64,000 nucleotides of DNA from Anaerohalosphaera lusitana. Lineage in GTDB: Bacteria; Planctomycetota; Phycisphaerae; Sedimentisphaerales; Anaerohalosphaeraceae. Location: assembly GCF_002007645.1 (NCBI RefSeq), contig NZ_CP019791.1, forward strand, positions 1,674,001-1,738,000. The letters are read 5' to 3'. This document shows positions 39,782 to 48,735 of this stretch, piece after piece (within the stretch, counting starts at the first letter, position 1; the number at the start of each line of letters is the position of its first letter). The notes beneath the pieces were generated by a model. That model was not told the origin of the DNA. It made no database searches and worked only from the letters and a program-made list of their open reading frames with translations. The position numbers and the translations under genes were made by a program.

Positions 39782-41959
39782 ATGAACGAATCATTTAAAA
39801 CTCCCCAGGTGAATAGCTCGCACGAAGAGGCAAACGGCGATTTTGAAGGCCGCGAGGAAGGTTTTCAAAGGAGCCTGTTTGAGGTTGCCTGGGCCAACAG
39901 GTGGCTGATACTTGCCACGACCATCTTGTCGCTTACAGCTGCTTTTATCTATCTTGCCAAGGCTACGCCCATATTTACCAGTTCTTCTCGTGTTTATGTC
40001 GAACAGTCCGGGCCAAAGATACTCGATGAAACGCAGGGTGTGATGACCCAGTCCAAGAATTACCTGTACACACAGGCCGAGTTGATGAAATCCACACCCA
40101 TCATCAAAGAGGCGATCGAAGAGAATGATATGGCGTCCATGCGGACGTTTGACGAAATCGACAATCCAACAGGTTATCTTAAAAAGCAGCTGCAGGTCAG
40201 CGTTGGAAAAAAGGATGACATACTCAGCGTTTCGTTCGATTCGCCATATCCGGCAGAAGCGGCTCATGTTGTAAACGAAATTATCGATTCTTATATCACA
40301 TACCACTCTCAACGGAAAAGATCCACTTCTGCTGAGGTTCTAAAGATCCTGCAGAAGGAAAAGACCAAGCGGGCAAAAGAACTCGAAGAAAACCTGCACG
40401 CAATGATGAATTTTAAGCGAGAAAATGAGGGACTCGCTTTTGAGAACAATGGAAATAATATAATACTCGATCGTCTGGCAAACCTCTCGCAGGCGGTCAC
40501 CGATGCCCAGCTGGCCTTGATAGAAGCGAAAAGTGAATATGACACTGTCAAAGCAATGGTCTCCGATCCTAAAAAGGTTAAACAATTCGTCGAAGCTAAG
40601 CGGGTAAGCGGGTTGTATGTCTCATCCGGGACGGAAAATACACGTCTAAAGGCCGAGCTGGACAGGCTGGAACTTAGGTTGGCGGACTTGAAAAGGCAAG
40701 TGACAGAGGACCATCCGTCTGTAATTGCGTTAGAAGAGAAAATTGCCTCAATTGAAACAGACTTGGAAGAATCTGATCAAGAGTTCGCAAGTGCACAGCT
40801 GGCGGTAGCCCGGGAAAGGCATATGGCGGCGAAAAAGCAGCTCGATGAAGTTTCGACATTCTTCGAAGAACAAAGGGCTGCTGCGATGGATCTCAATGAT
40901 CAGCTTGCTCAGTATACCATACTTGAATCTGAGTACCAGCAGAGCAAGAAGCTCAACGACATCCTCGATGAGCGGATTAAAGAGCTCAATATCACTGAGG
41001 ACGTTGGTGCTCTCAATATAAGCATACTTGAGGTTGCACGGGCACCTAAGGATCCCAGCAAGCCGCAAAAGGCTCGTGTAGCGGCCATGGCCCTTGTGCT
41101 GGGATTGATGGCTGGAGGCGGTCTGGCACTTCTCAGAGACTTTATGGACAAGCGGATTCGCGGTGCCGAGGAGATTACCGCGTTGCTCGGTCTGCCTGTG
41201 CTGGGAGTTATCCCTCTTATGTCAAAACGCAAGTCCATGGCCGAAAGAGGCCGCAGGGTTGCTCTAAATCCCTCATCACCCGTTTCGGAGGCCTACCGTA
41301 CGGTACGTACAGCGGTATTCTTCGGCGTACCAAAGGAATCTTGCAAGACAATCCTTGTCACATCTCCTCAGCCTGCTGAGGGTAAAAGTACACTCATCAG
41401 CAATCTTGGCATAACCATGGCCCAGGCCGGGCAGAAGACACTTATCGTTGATGCTGATTTTAGAAGACCGAAACAGCATGAGGTTTTCGAATTCGATCGA
41501 GAGCCCGGTATCTCCAATATTCTGGCCGGGGAATCGCAGATAGACTCTGTTATCAAGAATACAAGTATTGATGGATTGGATGTGCTTGCTTGCGGGCCGT
41601 CCATACCAAATGCTTCAGAACTTTTGAACAGCGATGAGTTTGGAGAGCTGCTTAGCAGCCTGAAGGCAAAGTATGACAGAATCCTGCTCGACGCACCTCC
41701 TGTAATGCCCGTCGCGGATGCACGTATCCTGGCCGCGATGTGCGATGTTACGTTGCTTGTTCTCCGTGCCGACAGCTCCACACGAAATGTTAGTGTAGCA
41801 GCCTGTGAAGCACTTGCCGGGGTTGGTGCAAGGCCTCTTGGGGTTGTCGTAACTGCACCAGGTAAAAAGATGTCCAAATACGGCTACGGCTACGGATATG
41901 GCTATGGCTACGGCTACTCATATGAAGAAGATGATAAATCGTCTGCCAAGTCCGCTTAA
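39782..41959 (+). CDS. wzc: Wzc-like chain-length regulator and tyrosine autokinase
   Basis: A 725-residue inner-membrane protein. The Wzz domain includes a first membrane span near 38-58 and a long coiled-coil periplasmic part (about 180-420). The second span is near 438-456. The cytoplasmic BY-kinase has Walker A 'SPQPAEGKST' near 527-536, Walker A' 'TLIVDADFRRP' and Walker B 'RILLDAPPVMP'. The C-terminus is a Gly-Tyr repeat (GYGYGYGYGYGYSY) for autophosphorylation, which controls polymer length with the phosphatase encoded next. The kinase and transmembrane parts are fused, as in proteobacterial Wzc. Confidence 0.93.
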   Translation: MNESFKTPQVNSSHEEANGDFEGREEGFQRSLFEVAWANRWLILATTILSLTAAFIYLAKATPIFTSSSRVYVEQSGPKILDETQGVMTQSKNYLYTQAELMKSTPIIKEAIEENDMASMRTFDEIDNPTGYLKKQLQVSVGKKDDILSVSFDSPYPAEAAHVVNEIIDSYITYHSQRKRSTSAEVLKILQKEKTKRAKELEENLHAMMNFKRENEGLAFENNGNNIILDRLANLSQAVTDAQLALIEAKSEYDTVKAMVSDPKKVKQFVEAKRVSGLYVSSGTENTRLKAELDRLELRLADLKRQVTEDHPSVIALEEKIASIETDLEESDQEFASAQLAVARERHMAAKKQLDEVSTFFEEQRAAAMDLNDQLAQYTILESEYQQSKKLNDILDERIKELNITEDVGALNISILEVARAPKDPSKPQKARVAAMALVLGLMAGGGLALLRDFMDKRIRGAEEITALLGLPVLGVIPLMSKRKSMAERGRRVALNPSSPVSEAYRTVRTAVFFGVPKESCKTILVTSPQPAEGKSTLISNLGITMAQAGQKTLIVDADFRRPKQHEVFEFDREPGISNILAGESQIDSVIKNTSIDGLDVLACGPSIPNASELLNSDEFGELLSSLKAKYDRILLDAPPVMPVADARILAAMCDVTLLVLRADSSTRNVSVAACEALAGVGARPLGVVVTAPGKKMSKYGYGYGYGYGYGYSYEEDDKSSAKSA

Positions 41960-41986
41960 GTTATTCAAATATTATCATATTGCATA

Positions 41987-42790
41987 ATGGTATCTGAGAA
42001 CAAATTTATTGACATTCATTGCCACTGTCTTCCCGACCTTGATGACGGTCCCAGGAATATGGCCGAGTCCATACAGCTGTGTCAGGCCCTGGTTGAGGAT
42101 GGGGTAAAGGAGGTCATTGCAACTCCTCACTGGCTGGGAAGATATGATGGTAAGTACGGTTTGTCGGAAGTGCTGACGTCCGCGGAAATACTGCAGAAAG
42201 AGCTCATCAAGCAAAATATTCCATTGGATATTCTTTTGGGAGCGGAGGTCAGAATCGATGAGCGGCTCATGACGATGATCGATGCTGGAAGGATTCCAAC
42301 CCTTGGCATGAGCGGCAAGTATCTGCTGCTTGAACTGTTCAATGAGTTTGCCTTTGATATTTCGCCCATAGCTGAACAGTTGCACAAAAGAAATATCATC
42401 CCACTGATAGCACATCCGGAAAGAGTTCCTGCGATCATAAGGAATAAATCACTTCTGTACAAATGGCACATCAAGGGTGTAAGGCTGCAGGTTACAGCGG
42501 AAAGTCTGACAGGTGCCGCTGGTCCCCAGGCTCGCGATAATGCCCTGGAATATATATCAAACGGGTGGGTCGCCGCTGTTGCGTCGGATGCCCATGGACT
42601 CGCGGTGAGATGGCCAGCAATGAAAGAGGCCTACGGGATAGTGTGTGAGGCCTTTGGAGAAGAAGTAGCACAAGCTCTTTTCATTACCAATCCTGGACGA
42701 ATCGCCAGCGGTGTGGATCTTTGCATCATTCCGCCATGCATATCGCCTCAAAGATCCGTTTCTGGGATGCTTAAAAAGATCTTTGGATAG
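41987..42790 (+). CDS. CpsB/YwqE-type tyrosine-protein phosphatase (PHP fold)
   Basis: A 267-residue metal-dependent phosphatase of the PHP superfamily. Metal ligands are visible in 'DIHCHCLPDLDDGP' (residues ~6-19), 'ATPHW', 'GAEVRID', 'IAHPERV' and 'ASDAHGL'. It dephosphorylates the tyrosine tail of the kinase encoded 27 bases upstream, closing the phosphorylation cycle that sets chain length. The kinase-phosphatase order is the same as in capsule loci. The ribosome site is weak, so translation may depend on the upstream gene. Confidence 0.9.
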   Translation: MVSENKFIDIHCHCLPDLDDGPRNMAESIQLCQALVEDGVKEVIATPHWLGRYDGKYGLSEVLTSAEILQKELIKQNIPLDILLGAEVRIDERLMTMIDAGRIPTLGMSGKYLLLELFNEFAFDISPIAEQLHKRNIIPLIAHPERVPAIIRNKSLLYKWHIKGVRLQVTAESLTGAAGPQARDNALEYISNGWVAAVASDAHGLAVRWPAMKEAYGIVCEAFGEEVAQALFITNPGRIASGVDLCIIPPCISPQRSVSGMLKKIFG

Positions 42791-42845
42791 AGTGCAACAA
42801 TTATCTGATGTTTTCGGATGTAAACGATATTAAGCAATAGATCTG

Positions 42846-45377
42846 ATGAACCCCAATACAGGAAAAATTAGCATTCTAGACAGCGGGATTGAGTGTTTGA
42901 CATATGCACTCCTGCTGTTTATGCCTGCCGCTTTTGGCGTGGTAAACGCATGGAGCGAGCAGGTGGTAATAATCGTATCTTCTTTGATACTTATCGCTGT
43001 CCTGCTGCGAAGTGTTTTGTTCTCGGGCCGCTTTATCTGGACCTGGGCCTATGTTCCTGTTCTTGTATTTATTGGCCTTGTAGCCTTTCAGCTGGTAGAT
43101 ATGCCGACAGAGACTGTCGAAAAAATTTCGCCCAATACAGCAGCCATTAAGACGGACTTGCTGTCTTCGCTGCCGGATTCGGCTGACGCTCAACAGGAAT
43201 CTACATCTATTTCGTTCTATAAGCATGCAACGCGTCATAATCTGATACTTGTCGTAGCGGTGTTCTCCATGTTCATAGCTGCTGTTCATCTTTTCCAGCG
43301 TGAAGAGGCGGTCAAGAGGCTCCTGATAGTCATATCATCGGTCGGCTGTTTTATGGCTTTGCTGGCGATAGGGCAGTTTATCACACGGACTGACAGTATC
43401 TATTGGGTCTTCCAAACGCCATATAAGATTGCTGATGGAGGTCCGTTTGTAAACCATAGCAACTATGCTCAATTCATGAATCTCTCGATCGGAGCTGCAT
43501 TGGGTCTGCTGCTTTACAAGATACATGACAGGTTTTCCGGTCTTCGAGCCCGAGCGGCGGATGTGGCAGAACATCTAACCTCTCGTGAGTCGCGACCCCT
43601 CTGGTTTTTGGCGGGCTTTGTAATCATAGGGGTCGCCTCCATTTTCACATCTCTTTCCCGCGGCGGTATGGTAAGTATGCTGGTAGCAGCTTCGTTTACC
43701 ACACTTATACTTACCAGGCGTCAGTCGATACGGGGTCGTGGATGGATTATGGCCGTGATGGCACTGGGGGCCTTTATCTGCGTTCTGTATATCGGTTTTG
43801 ACGCGGTCTATGACCGTTTGGCTACTCTTCAAGATATGCATCATGCCGAAGGCGGCCGAATGGAAATCATCGAAAACATTGCCCTGGCCTGGACGAAATT
43901 CCCGATTCTCGGAACAGGTCTTGGTACGCATGAGGTAGTCTATCCCATGTTTGACAGGGCAACCATAGCATCCCTTGCTACACATGCAGAAAACGAATAT
44001 GCCCAGACAGCCGAGGAAACAGGCGCGCTTGGCTTTTTGTCTTTGGTTGTTTTCGGGATTTTCGTGTGGATTGCTTACACCAAAAATATCCGAGCAGCTC
44101 AGACACCGATCCGCTCGGTAGCATATGGGCTCGGTTTCGGATTACTTGCAATATTGCTTCACAGTTTCAGTGATTTCGGTCAGCACCTTCCGGCCAATTC
44201 GATGCTGTCTGCGATCTTTTGCGGGGGGCTTATTGGCCTTGCCAAGAAAAACAGCGAACAAGAGAGTATCAGGAAATCTGCTTTGCCTCAGCGGATATGT
44301 CTCGCGGCGGCTTTGTTGGCGTTTGTTCCTTTTGCCTCATGGTCCATGTATAGGGCGAACGCAGCTCGGATAGCTGAAGCTAATTTCGAAACCGCCCTTG
44401 GAATCGAAGAGGACCTTGTTGAAGATCAGTGGCAGGGCGACAACCTTATTTATATCGATCTGATCAGCAATGCCCAGACTGCTGTAGGGTATATGCCGGA
44501 TAATATCAAGTACCGTCACTGGCTCAATGTATATCGTTGGAAATCCATCGCACGAAATATAAATGCCGAAACCGGCACTTTGACCTTGCCCGCCAAAGGA
44601 CTTCAATCCGTCGAAAAGATCGTAGACCAATTCTATGATCTCATCGAGATATGTCCTACCTATGGACCTTCGTGGTGCATGGCTGGCCAGCTGGAGTATA
44701 ATATACTCGGCAATAGAAAGACCGGTCTCCGACTTGCTGATAAGGGTTATGAACTCGCACCGTATCACAGCACTGCCTGTTTTACGGCTGGACTGCTTGA
44801 GATACTGGAACTGGTAAAGGTAGATAACTTTGATGACAGCGGAGCCTTGGCTGACAGCAGCGGCTTGAATGGTGCCGTGGCAAAACTCAATCGCAGCGTG
44901 AAATTAAACGGCGGTATGTTCGATTCGGTGGCTCAAATATACATCAACGAGGTAAAAAGGCCCGACCTTGCGGTGGATCTTGCTGGCGATAAAGTTTGGC
45001 GGTTGACCAGAGTAGCCAACATGGTGGCTGAATCCGGTTTCGATGAAGAGAAGATCGGCACCATCCGGCAGCGGCTGGTTTTCCTACTGCAAGAGCAAGC
45101 CTCCAGCCCCGATGCACCGGCCTCGGTTTTTGCATCGCTTGGCGGTGTGTACAGAGACTCGGGTGATATTGAGCTTGCTGTGGAATACTATCGAAAGGCA
45201 CTTCAGCACCAGTATGACAATGTGTACTGGCGTTTGAGACTTGCCAGGCTTTTGGCCGAGCTGAAGCAAAAATCTGAAGCTATCCATGAAGCGAGAATTG
45301 TGCTTAGATTGCGCCCAGGCTATGAGCCTGCCGAAAGGCTGATTGGTGATCTTTCTGTTGAAAGACAGTCCTACTGA
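42846..45377 (+). CDS. O-antigen ligase/polymerase (Wzy_C) fused to C-terminal TPR region
   Basis: An 843-residue membrane protein. Residues ~10-490 contain about 12 spans and the Wzy/WaaL-type periplasmic loop with 'GTGLGTHEVVYPMF' and 'HAENEYAQTAEETG' near 355-395. After a last span near 475-500 the chain becomes soluble and helical. It ends with TPR-like repeats ('ASLGGVYRDSGDIELAVEYYRKALQHQYD', about 757-785, and a second after it). It would join or polymerise the polysaccharide; the TPR part may recruit partner proteins. A second, TPR-free polymerase-like protein lies at 50181. Confidence 0.85.
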   Translation: MNPNTGKISILDSGIECLTYALLLFMPAAFGVVNAWSEQVVIIVSSLILIAVLLRSVLFSGRFIWTWAYVPVLVFIGLVAFQLVDMPTETVEKISPNTAAIKTDLLSSLPDSADAQQESTSISFYKHATRHNLILVVAVFSMFIAAVHLFQREEAVKRLLIVISSVGCFMALLAIGQFITRTDSIYWVFQTPYKIADGGPFVNHSNYAQFMNLSIGAALGLLLYKIHDRFSGLRARAADVAEHLTSRESRPLWFLAGFVIIGVASIFTSLSRGGMVSMLVAASFTTLILTRRQSIRGRGWIMAVMALGAFICVLYIGFDAVYDRLATLQDMHHAEGGRMEIIENIALAWTKFPILGTGLGTHEVVYPMFDRATIASLATHAENEYAQTAEETGALGFLSLVVFGIFVWIAYTKNIRAAQTPIRSVAYGLGFGLLAILLHSFSDFGQHLPANSMLSAIFCGGLIGLAKKNSEQESIRKSALPQRICLAAALLAFVPFASWSMYRANAARIAEANFETALGIEEDLVEDQWQGDNLIYIDLISNAQTAVGYMPDNIKYRHWLNVYRWKSIARNINAETGTLTLPAKGLQSVEKIVDQFYDLIEICPTYGPSWCMAGQLEYNILGNRKTGLRLADKGYELAPYHSTACFTAGLLEILELVKVDNFDDSGALADSSGLNGAVAKLNRSVKLNGGMFDSVAQIYINEVKRPDLAVDLAGDKVWRLTRVANMVAESGFDEEKIGTIRQRLVFLLQEQASSPDAPASVFASLGGVYRDSGDIELAVEYYRKALQHQYDNVYWRLRLARLLAELKQKSEAIHEARIVLRLRPGYEPAERLIGDLSVERQSY

Positions 45378-45405
45378 TCCTCCAACTATCGCAGGAGTAG
45401 AGAAT

Positions 45406-45792
45406 TTGGGTTTGTTAGATTTTATCAAAAGCAATGATAGGGCAAACACTGTTCTCGTTATTTGTGCCCGAGATAAGGAAAAGGCACTGGCTGGTTTTAC
45501 CGCAAGAGTGTTGTTTGCAGATGACTGCGAAGAGGCACTGGAGATACTCAAAGACATAGATGTTGATGTGGTTGTAGCCAGGTGGAGTATCAATGGACAT
45601 CCAGATGGCGATATTCTTATAAAAGTTCGTTCAGCCATCCCTTCGCTGCCTTTGATTGCGATTGTTGACTCTATGGATAACGGATGTGAGCGAGCAGCCA
45701 GAGCGTCCGGCATGACCGCAGTAATCACCGAAGAAATACACGCTCACCAATTAAGATACAAGCTCACCCATCTAATAAACAGGGCAGGTTGA
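45406..45792 (+). CDS. Stand-alone degenerate receiver domain protein
   Basis: A protein of 128 residues (if started at TTG 45406, with AGGAG 8 bases upstream) resembling a single response-regulator receiver. No acidic residue stands where the acceptor Asp should be ('VDVVVARWSINGHPDGD'), and the N-terminal acidic pair is absent. The frame opens 63 bases earlier inside the ligase gene with a TTG/GTG but no ribosome site. There is no output domain. Its place inside the polysaccharide locus suggests a protein-protein regulator of synthesis. The domain call is moderately sure. Confidence 0.6.
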   Translation: MGLLDFIKSNDRANTVLVICARDKEKALAGFTARVLFADDCEEALEILKDIDVDVVVARWSINGHPDGDILIKVRSAIPSLPLIAIVDSMDNGCERAARASGMTAVITEEIHAHQLRYKLTHLINRAG

Positions 45793-45819
45793 TATAATGC
45801 CCGATACTATTTACTGAAT

Positions 45820-47304
45820 ATGCAGACATATATCCTTACAATCTCTTTGAGTTTTCTGCTCTCTCTTGCAATTACGCCGCTTGTGATCGCCTGGGCACGC
45901 AAGCTGGGGGTGGTTGACAGGCCCAACGCTCGGTCGGCCCACAAAAAGCCGGTGGCACGTGCTGGAGGGGTTGCGATCTTTGTCGCTTGTATGCCGGTGG
46001 TTGTTGGCATTCTTGCGGTTCCCAACGCGATAGGTGAAAGCTTCCGCGAGATTTGGCCGCAGGTTACGGTGCTGCTGGCAGGGGCCTCGGTAATGTTTGC
46101 GGTAGGGCTTCTGGACGATGTATTTAATCTGCGTGCCCGGTATAAGCTGGTCGTTCAGGTGCTGGCTGCGGTTGCCGCCTGTGCGGTGGGCATTCGGATC
46201 GAGGTTGTCGAAGTACGCGATCTGTTTACTATTGATTTTGGCATATATTCATGGCCGTTGACGCTGGTGTGGATAGTGGGTGTGACAAACGCGGTGAATC
46301 TGATCGACGGCCTGGACGGACTTGCTGCGGGCATTTCCGCCATAGCTTGCGGTGTGATAGCGGTTCTGTCGGTCTTTTTTGGCAATGCCGTTATGACCGT
46401 TATTATGCTCTCCCTGATGGGCTCGCTGACGGGCTTTTTGTTCTTCAACTTCAACCCAGCCAGGGTGTTCATGGGTGACTGCGGCAGTCTGTTCTTGGGC
46501 TATATGCTTGCGACGGCGTCTGTGATGTGCTCAGTAAAAAGCCAGGCACTGGTCGGATTGGCGCTGCCGATACTTGCTTTGGGTGTGCCGATTTTTGACA
46601 CGTTTTTTGCGATGCTGCGGCGTTTTTTGGAGAGAAGATCAATGTTCGCACCTGACAAGGGGCACTTCCATCACCGTCTGCAAGAGCTTGGCCTGCACCA
46701 GCGGCACGTGGTGATGATCGCATATGCAGTGACCATTGCTGTCGCTGCTTTAGGCTGTTTTATGATGGCAACCCGCAGCCTGGCATCTATCGTGCTATTT
46801 ATCGCTCTTTTAGCAATGATAGTGTTCATCTTCCGATGGGTGGGCTCGGTCCGATTGCGAGAGACTATCTCCGGCCTCAGACAAAAATACAGCCTAGCTC
46901 AGCGAATTAAATCCGAGATCCGTGGTTTTGAAGACGTTCAATTGCACTTTCGCAATGCGACTACCTTTGATCAATGGTGGGAAAGCGTATGCCTGGCAGC
47001 CGAACAGATGGACTTTTCATCCATCTCAATGCCGCTCTCAAGCCGTGACGGCACCCAACGAATCCTTAGCTGGCACTCAAAGTCAAACAACGTAAGAAAA
47101 GACGACCTGATCAGCATGGTGGTCCCAATAAAGGACCGCCGCTCAGACAGCCCGCTCCGCCTGGATATAGTTCTGCACACCAACGGCTGCCTGGAATCCG
47201 CCGGCCGCCGAGTAACCCTCTTCGGCCGCCTAATGCAAGAGAACGGCCCAAAAACACTTTCAGGTGATAGAGATTTAGGTGATAGACAGGCCAAGCTTGC
47301 TTGA
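45820..47304 (+). CDS. Undecaprenyl-phosphate sugar-1-phosphate transferase, WecA/MraY family
   Basis: A 494-residue polyprenyl-phosphate transferase that starts repeat-unit synthesis. Family motifs are 'LLDDVFNLRARYKL' near 91-104, 'NAVNLIDGLDGLAAG' near 157-171, 'FMGDCGSLFLGY' near 218-229 and 'FAPDKGHFHHRL' near 278-289. About 11 spans fill residues 1-345. The last ~150 residues are an extra soluble domain ('EDVQLHFRNATTFDQWWESV'). The same tail architecture is known in some WecA-like proteins, but its function is unclear. With WecB and Ugd in the locus, UDP-GlcNAc is a plausible donor. Confidence 0.9.
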   Translation: MQTYILTISLSFLLSLAITPLVIAWARKLGVVDRPNARSAHKKPVARAGGVAIFVACMPVVVGILAVPNAIGESFREIWPQVTVLLAGASVMFAVGLLDDVFNLRARYKLVVQVLAAVAACAVGIRIEVVEVRDLFTIDFGIYSWPLTLVWIVGVTNAVNLIDGLDGLAAGISAIACGVIAVLSVFFGNAVMTVIMLSLMGSLTGFLFFNFNPARVFMGDCGSLFLGYMLATASVMCSVKSQALVGLALPILALGVPIFDTFFAMLRRFLERRSMFAPDKGHFHHRLQELGLHQRHVVMIAYAVTIAVAALGCFMMATRSLASIVLFIALLAMIVFIFRWVGSVRLRETISGLRQKYSLAQRIKSEIRGFEDVQLHFRNATTFDQWWESVCLAAEQMDFSSISMPLSSRDGTQRILSWHSKSNNVRKDDLISMVVPIKDRRSDSPLRLDIVLHTNGCLESAGRRVTLFGRLMQENGPKTLSGDRDLGDRQAKLA

Positions 47305-47391
47305 AGAATGTTTCCGTATGTCGGACCATTTGTTTCAGTGAGACCGACAGTTAATGAACAGGTTGAAATGCTACTGAGGGTGGTAAGTGGA

Positions 47392-48681
47392 ATGAACGAG
47401 ACAATGCAAAAGAAAATCGATGATCGTAGTGCAAAGATTGCAATTATTGGCCTGGGTTATGTAGGCCTGCCGCTAGCAGTAGAATTTGGCAAAATATTTT
47501 CAACAATCGGCTTTGATATTAACTCAGATCGCATCGAAGAGCTTGAAAATGGCCACGACCGCACACGCGAGGTTGAATCCGAAAAGCTAAAAGCAGCAGA
47601 CAAACTCACCTACGGCTCCGATCTGGAAAGCATCAAAGATGCGGATATTTATGTCGTCACCGTCCCCACTCCCATTGACAAATATAAGAAGCCCGATCTC
47701 ACCCCATTGATCAAAGCTAGCACCACTGTAGGCAAGGTTCTGAGCAAGGGTAACATCGTTATCTACGAAAGTACGGTGTACCCAGGGTGCACGGAAGAAG
47801 ACTGCGTATCCGTTCTCGAAGCCAACAGCGGCCTGAAATTCAATACGAACTTCTTCTGCGGGTACAGCCCTGAGCGCATAAATCCAGGTGATAAGGAACA
47901 CACTGTTACGAAAATCAAGAAGGTTACGTCAGGCTCGACTCCCGAGATAGGCCAAGTGGTCGATAGTCTCTACAAAACCATCATCGTAGCCGGAACCCAT
48001 TTGGCAGGCAGCATCAGAGTAGCCGAAGCTGCCAAGGTTATCGAAAATTCGCAACGCGACATCAACATCGCATTCGTGAATGAACTTAGCAAGATTTTCA
48101 ATCTTATGGGTATCGATACAATTGAAGTGCTGGAGGCAGCGGGTTCCAAGTGGAATTTCCTCCCGTTCCGCCCAGGTCTTGTTGGCGGCCACTGCATTGG
48201 GGTTGATCCATACTACCTTACTCACAAGGCACAGTCTCTCGGCTATCACCCGGAAATAATCCTCGCAGGCCGGCGCATAAATGACGGCATGGGCTCACAT
48301 GTCGCCAGCGAAGTAGTCAAGCTGATGATCCAGAAGGGCCACCGCATCAAAGGCTCAAAGGTCCTCGTGCTCGGTATTACATTCAAAGAAAACTGCCCCG
48401 ACATCCGCAACAGCCGGGTGATAGACGTAATCGAAGAGCTGAAAAGCTACGGCTGCGAACTAACCGTCCACGACCCCTGGGCCGATCCCGAAGAAGTAAA
48501 AGAAGAATACGGAATCCAGCTTAAAGAAGTGCCGACAGATCAGAAAGATTTTGACGCAGTGGTAATAGCCGTTGCTCATAACCAGTTCAAGCAAATAGAT
48601 TTCAACACATTCGACCATGGCCAGATAGTCGTGTATGATCTCAAAAGATCATTGGCCACTAAGATAGACGGAGGATTGTAA
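47392..48681 (+). CDS. Nucleotide-sugar dehydrogenase, TviB/WbpO-like
   Basis: A 429-residue UDP-sugar 6-dehydrogenase. '[19 protein letters not shown]' is the NAD-binding Rossmann motif near residues 14-32. '[14 protein letters not shown]' and the catalytic Cys in '[12 protein letters not shown]' near 267-278 follow. The branch with 'VPTPID...KKPDLTPL' oxidises UDP-GlcNAc or UDP-GalNAc to the uronic acid (as in Vi antigen), distinct from the UDP-glucose enzyme at 61081. The longer open frame from 47308 adds 28 residues with no family match; ATG 47392 (or 47404) fits better. Confidence 0.9.
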   Translation: MNETMQKKIDDRSAKIAIIGLGYVGLPLAVEFGKIFSTIGFDINSDRIEELENGHDRTREVESEKLKAADKLTYGSDLESIKDADIYVVTVPTPIDKYKKPDLTPLIKASTTVGKVLSKGNIVIYESTVYPGCTEEDCVSVLEANSGLKFNTNFFCGYSPERINPGDKEHTVTKIKKVTSGSTPEIGQVVDSLYKTIIVAGTHLAGSIRVAEAAKVIENSQRDINIAFVNELSKIFNLMGIDTIEVLEAAGSKWNFLPFRPGLVGGHCIGVDPYYLTHKAQSLGYHPEIILAGRRINDGMGSHVASEVVKLMIQKGHRIKGSKVLVLGITFKENCPDIRNSRVIDVIEELKSYGCELTVHDPWADPEEVKEEYGIQLKEVPTDQKDFDAVVIAVAHNQFKQIDFNTFDHGQIVVYDLKRSLATKIDGGL

Positions 48682-48735
48682 GCGTGGTTCTGAAAAATGG
48701 TTCTAAAATGACAATGAATATAAGGCATAGCGAAT

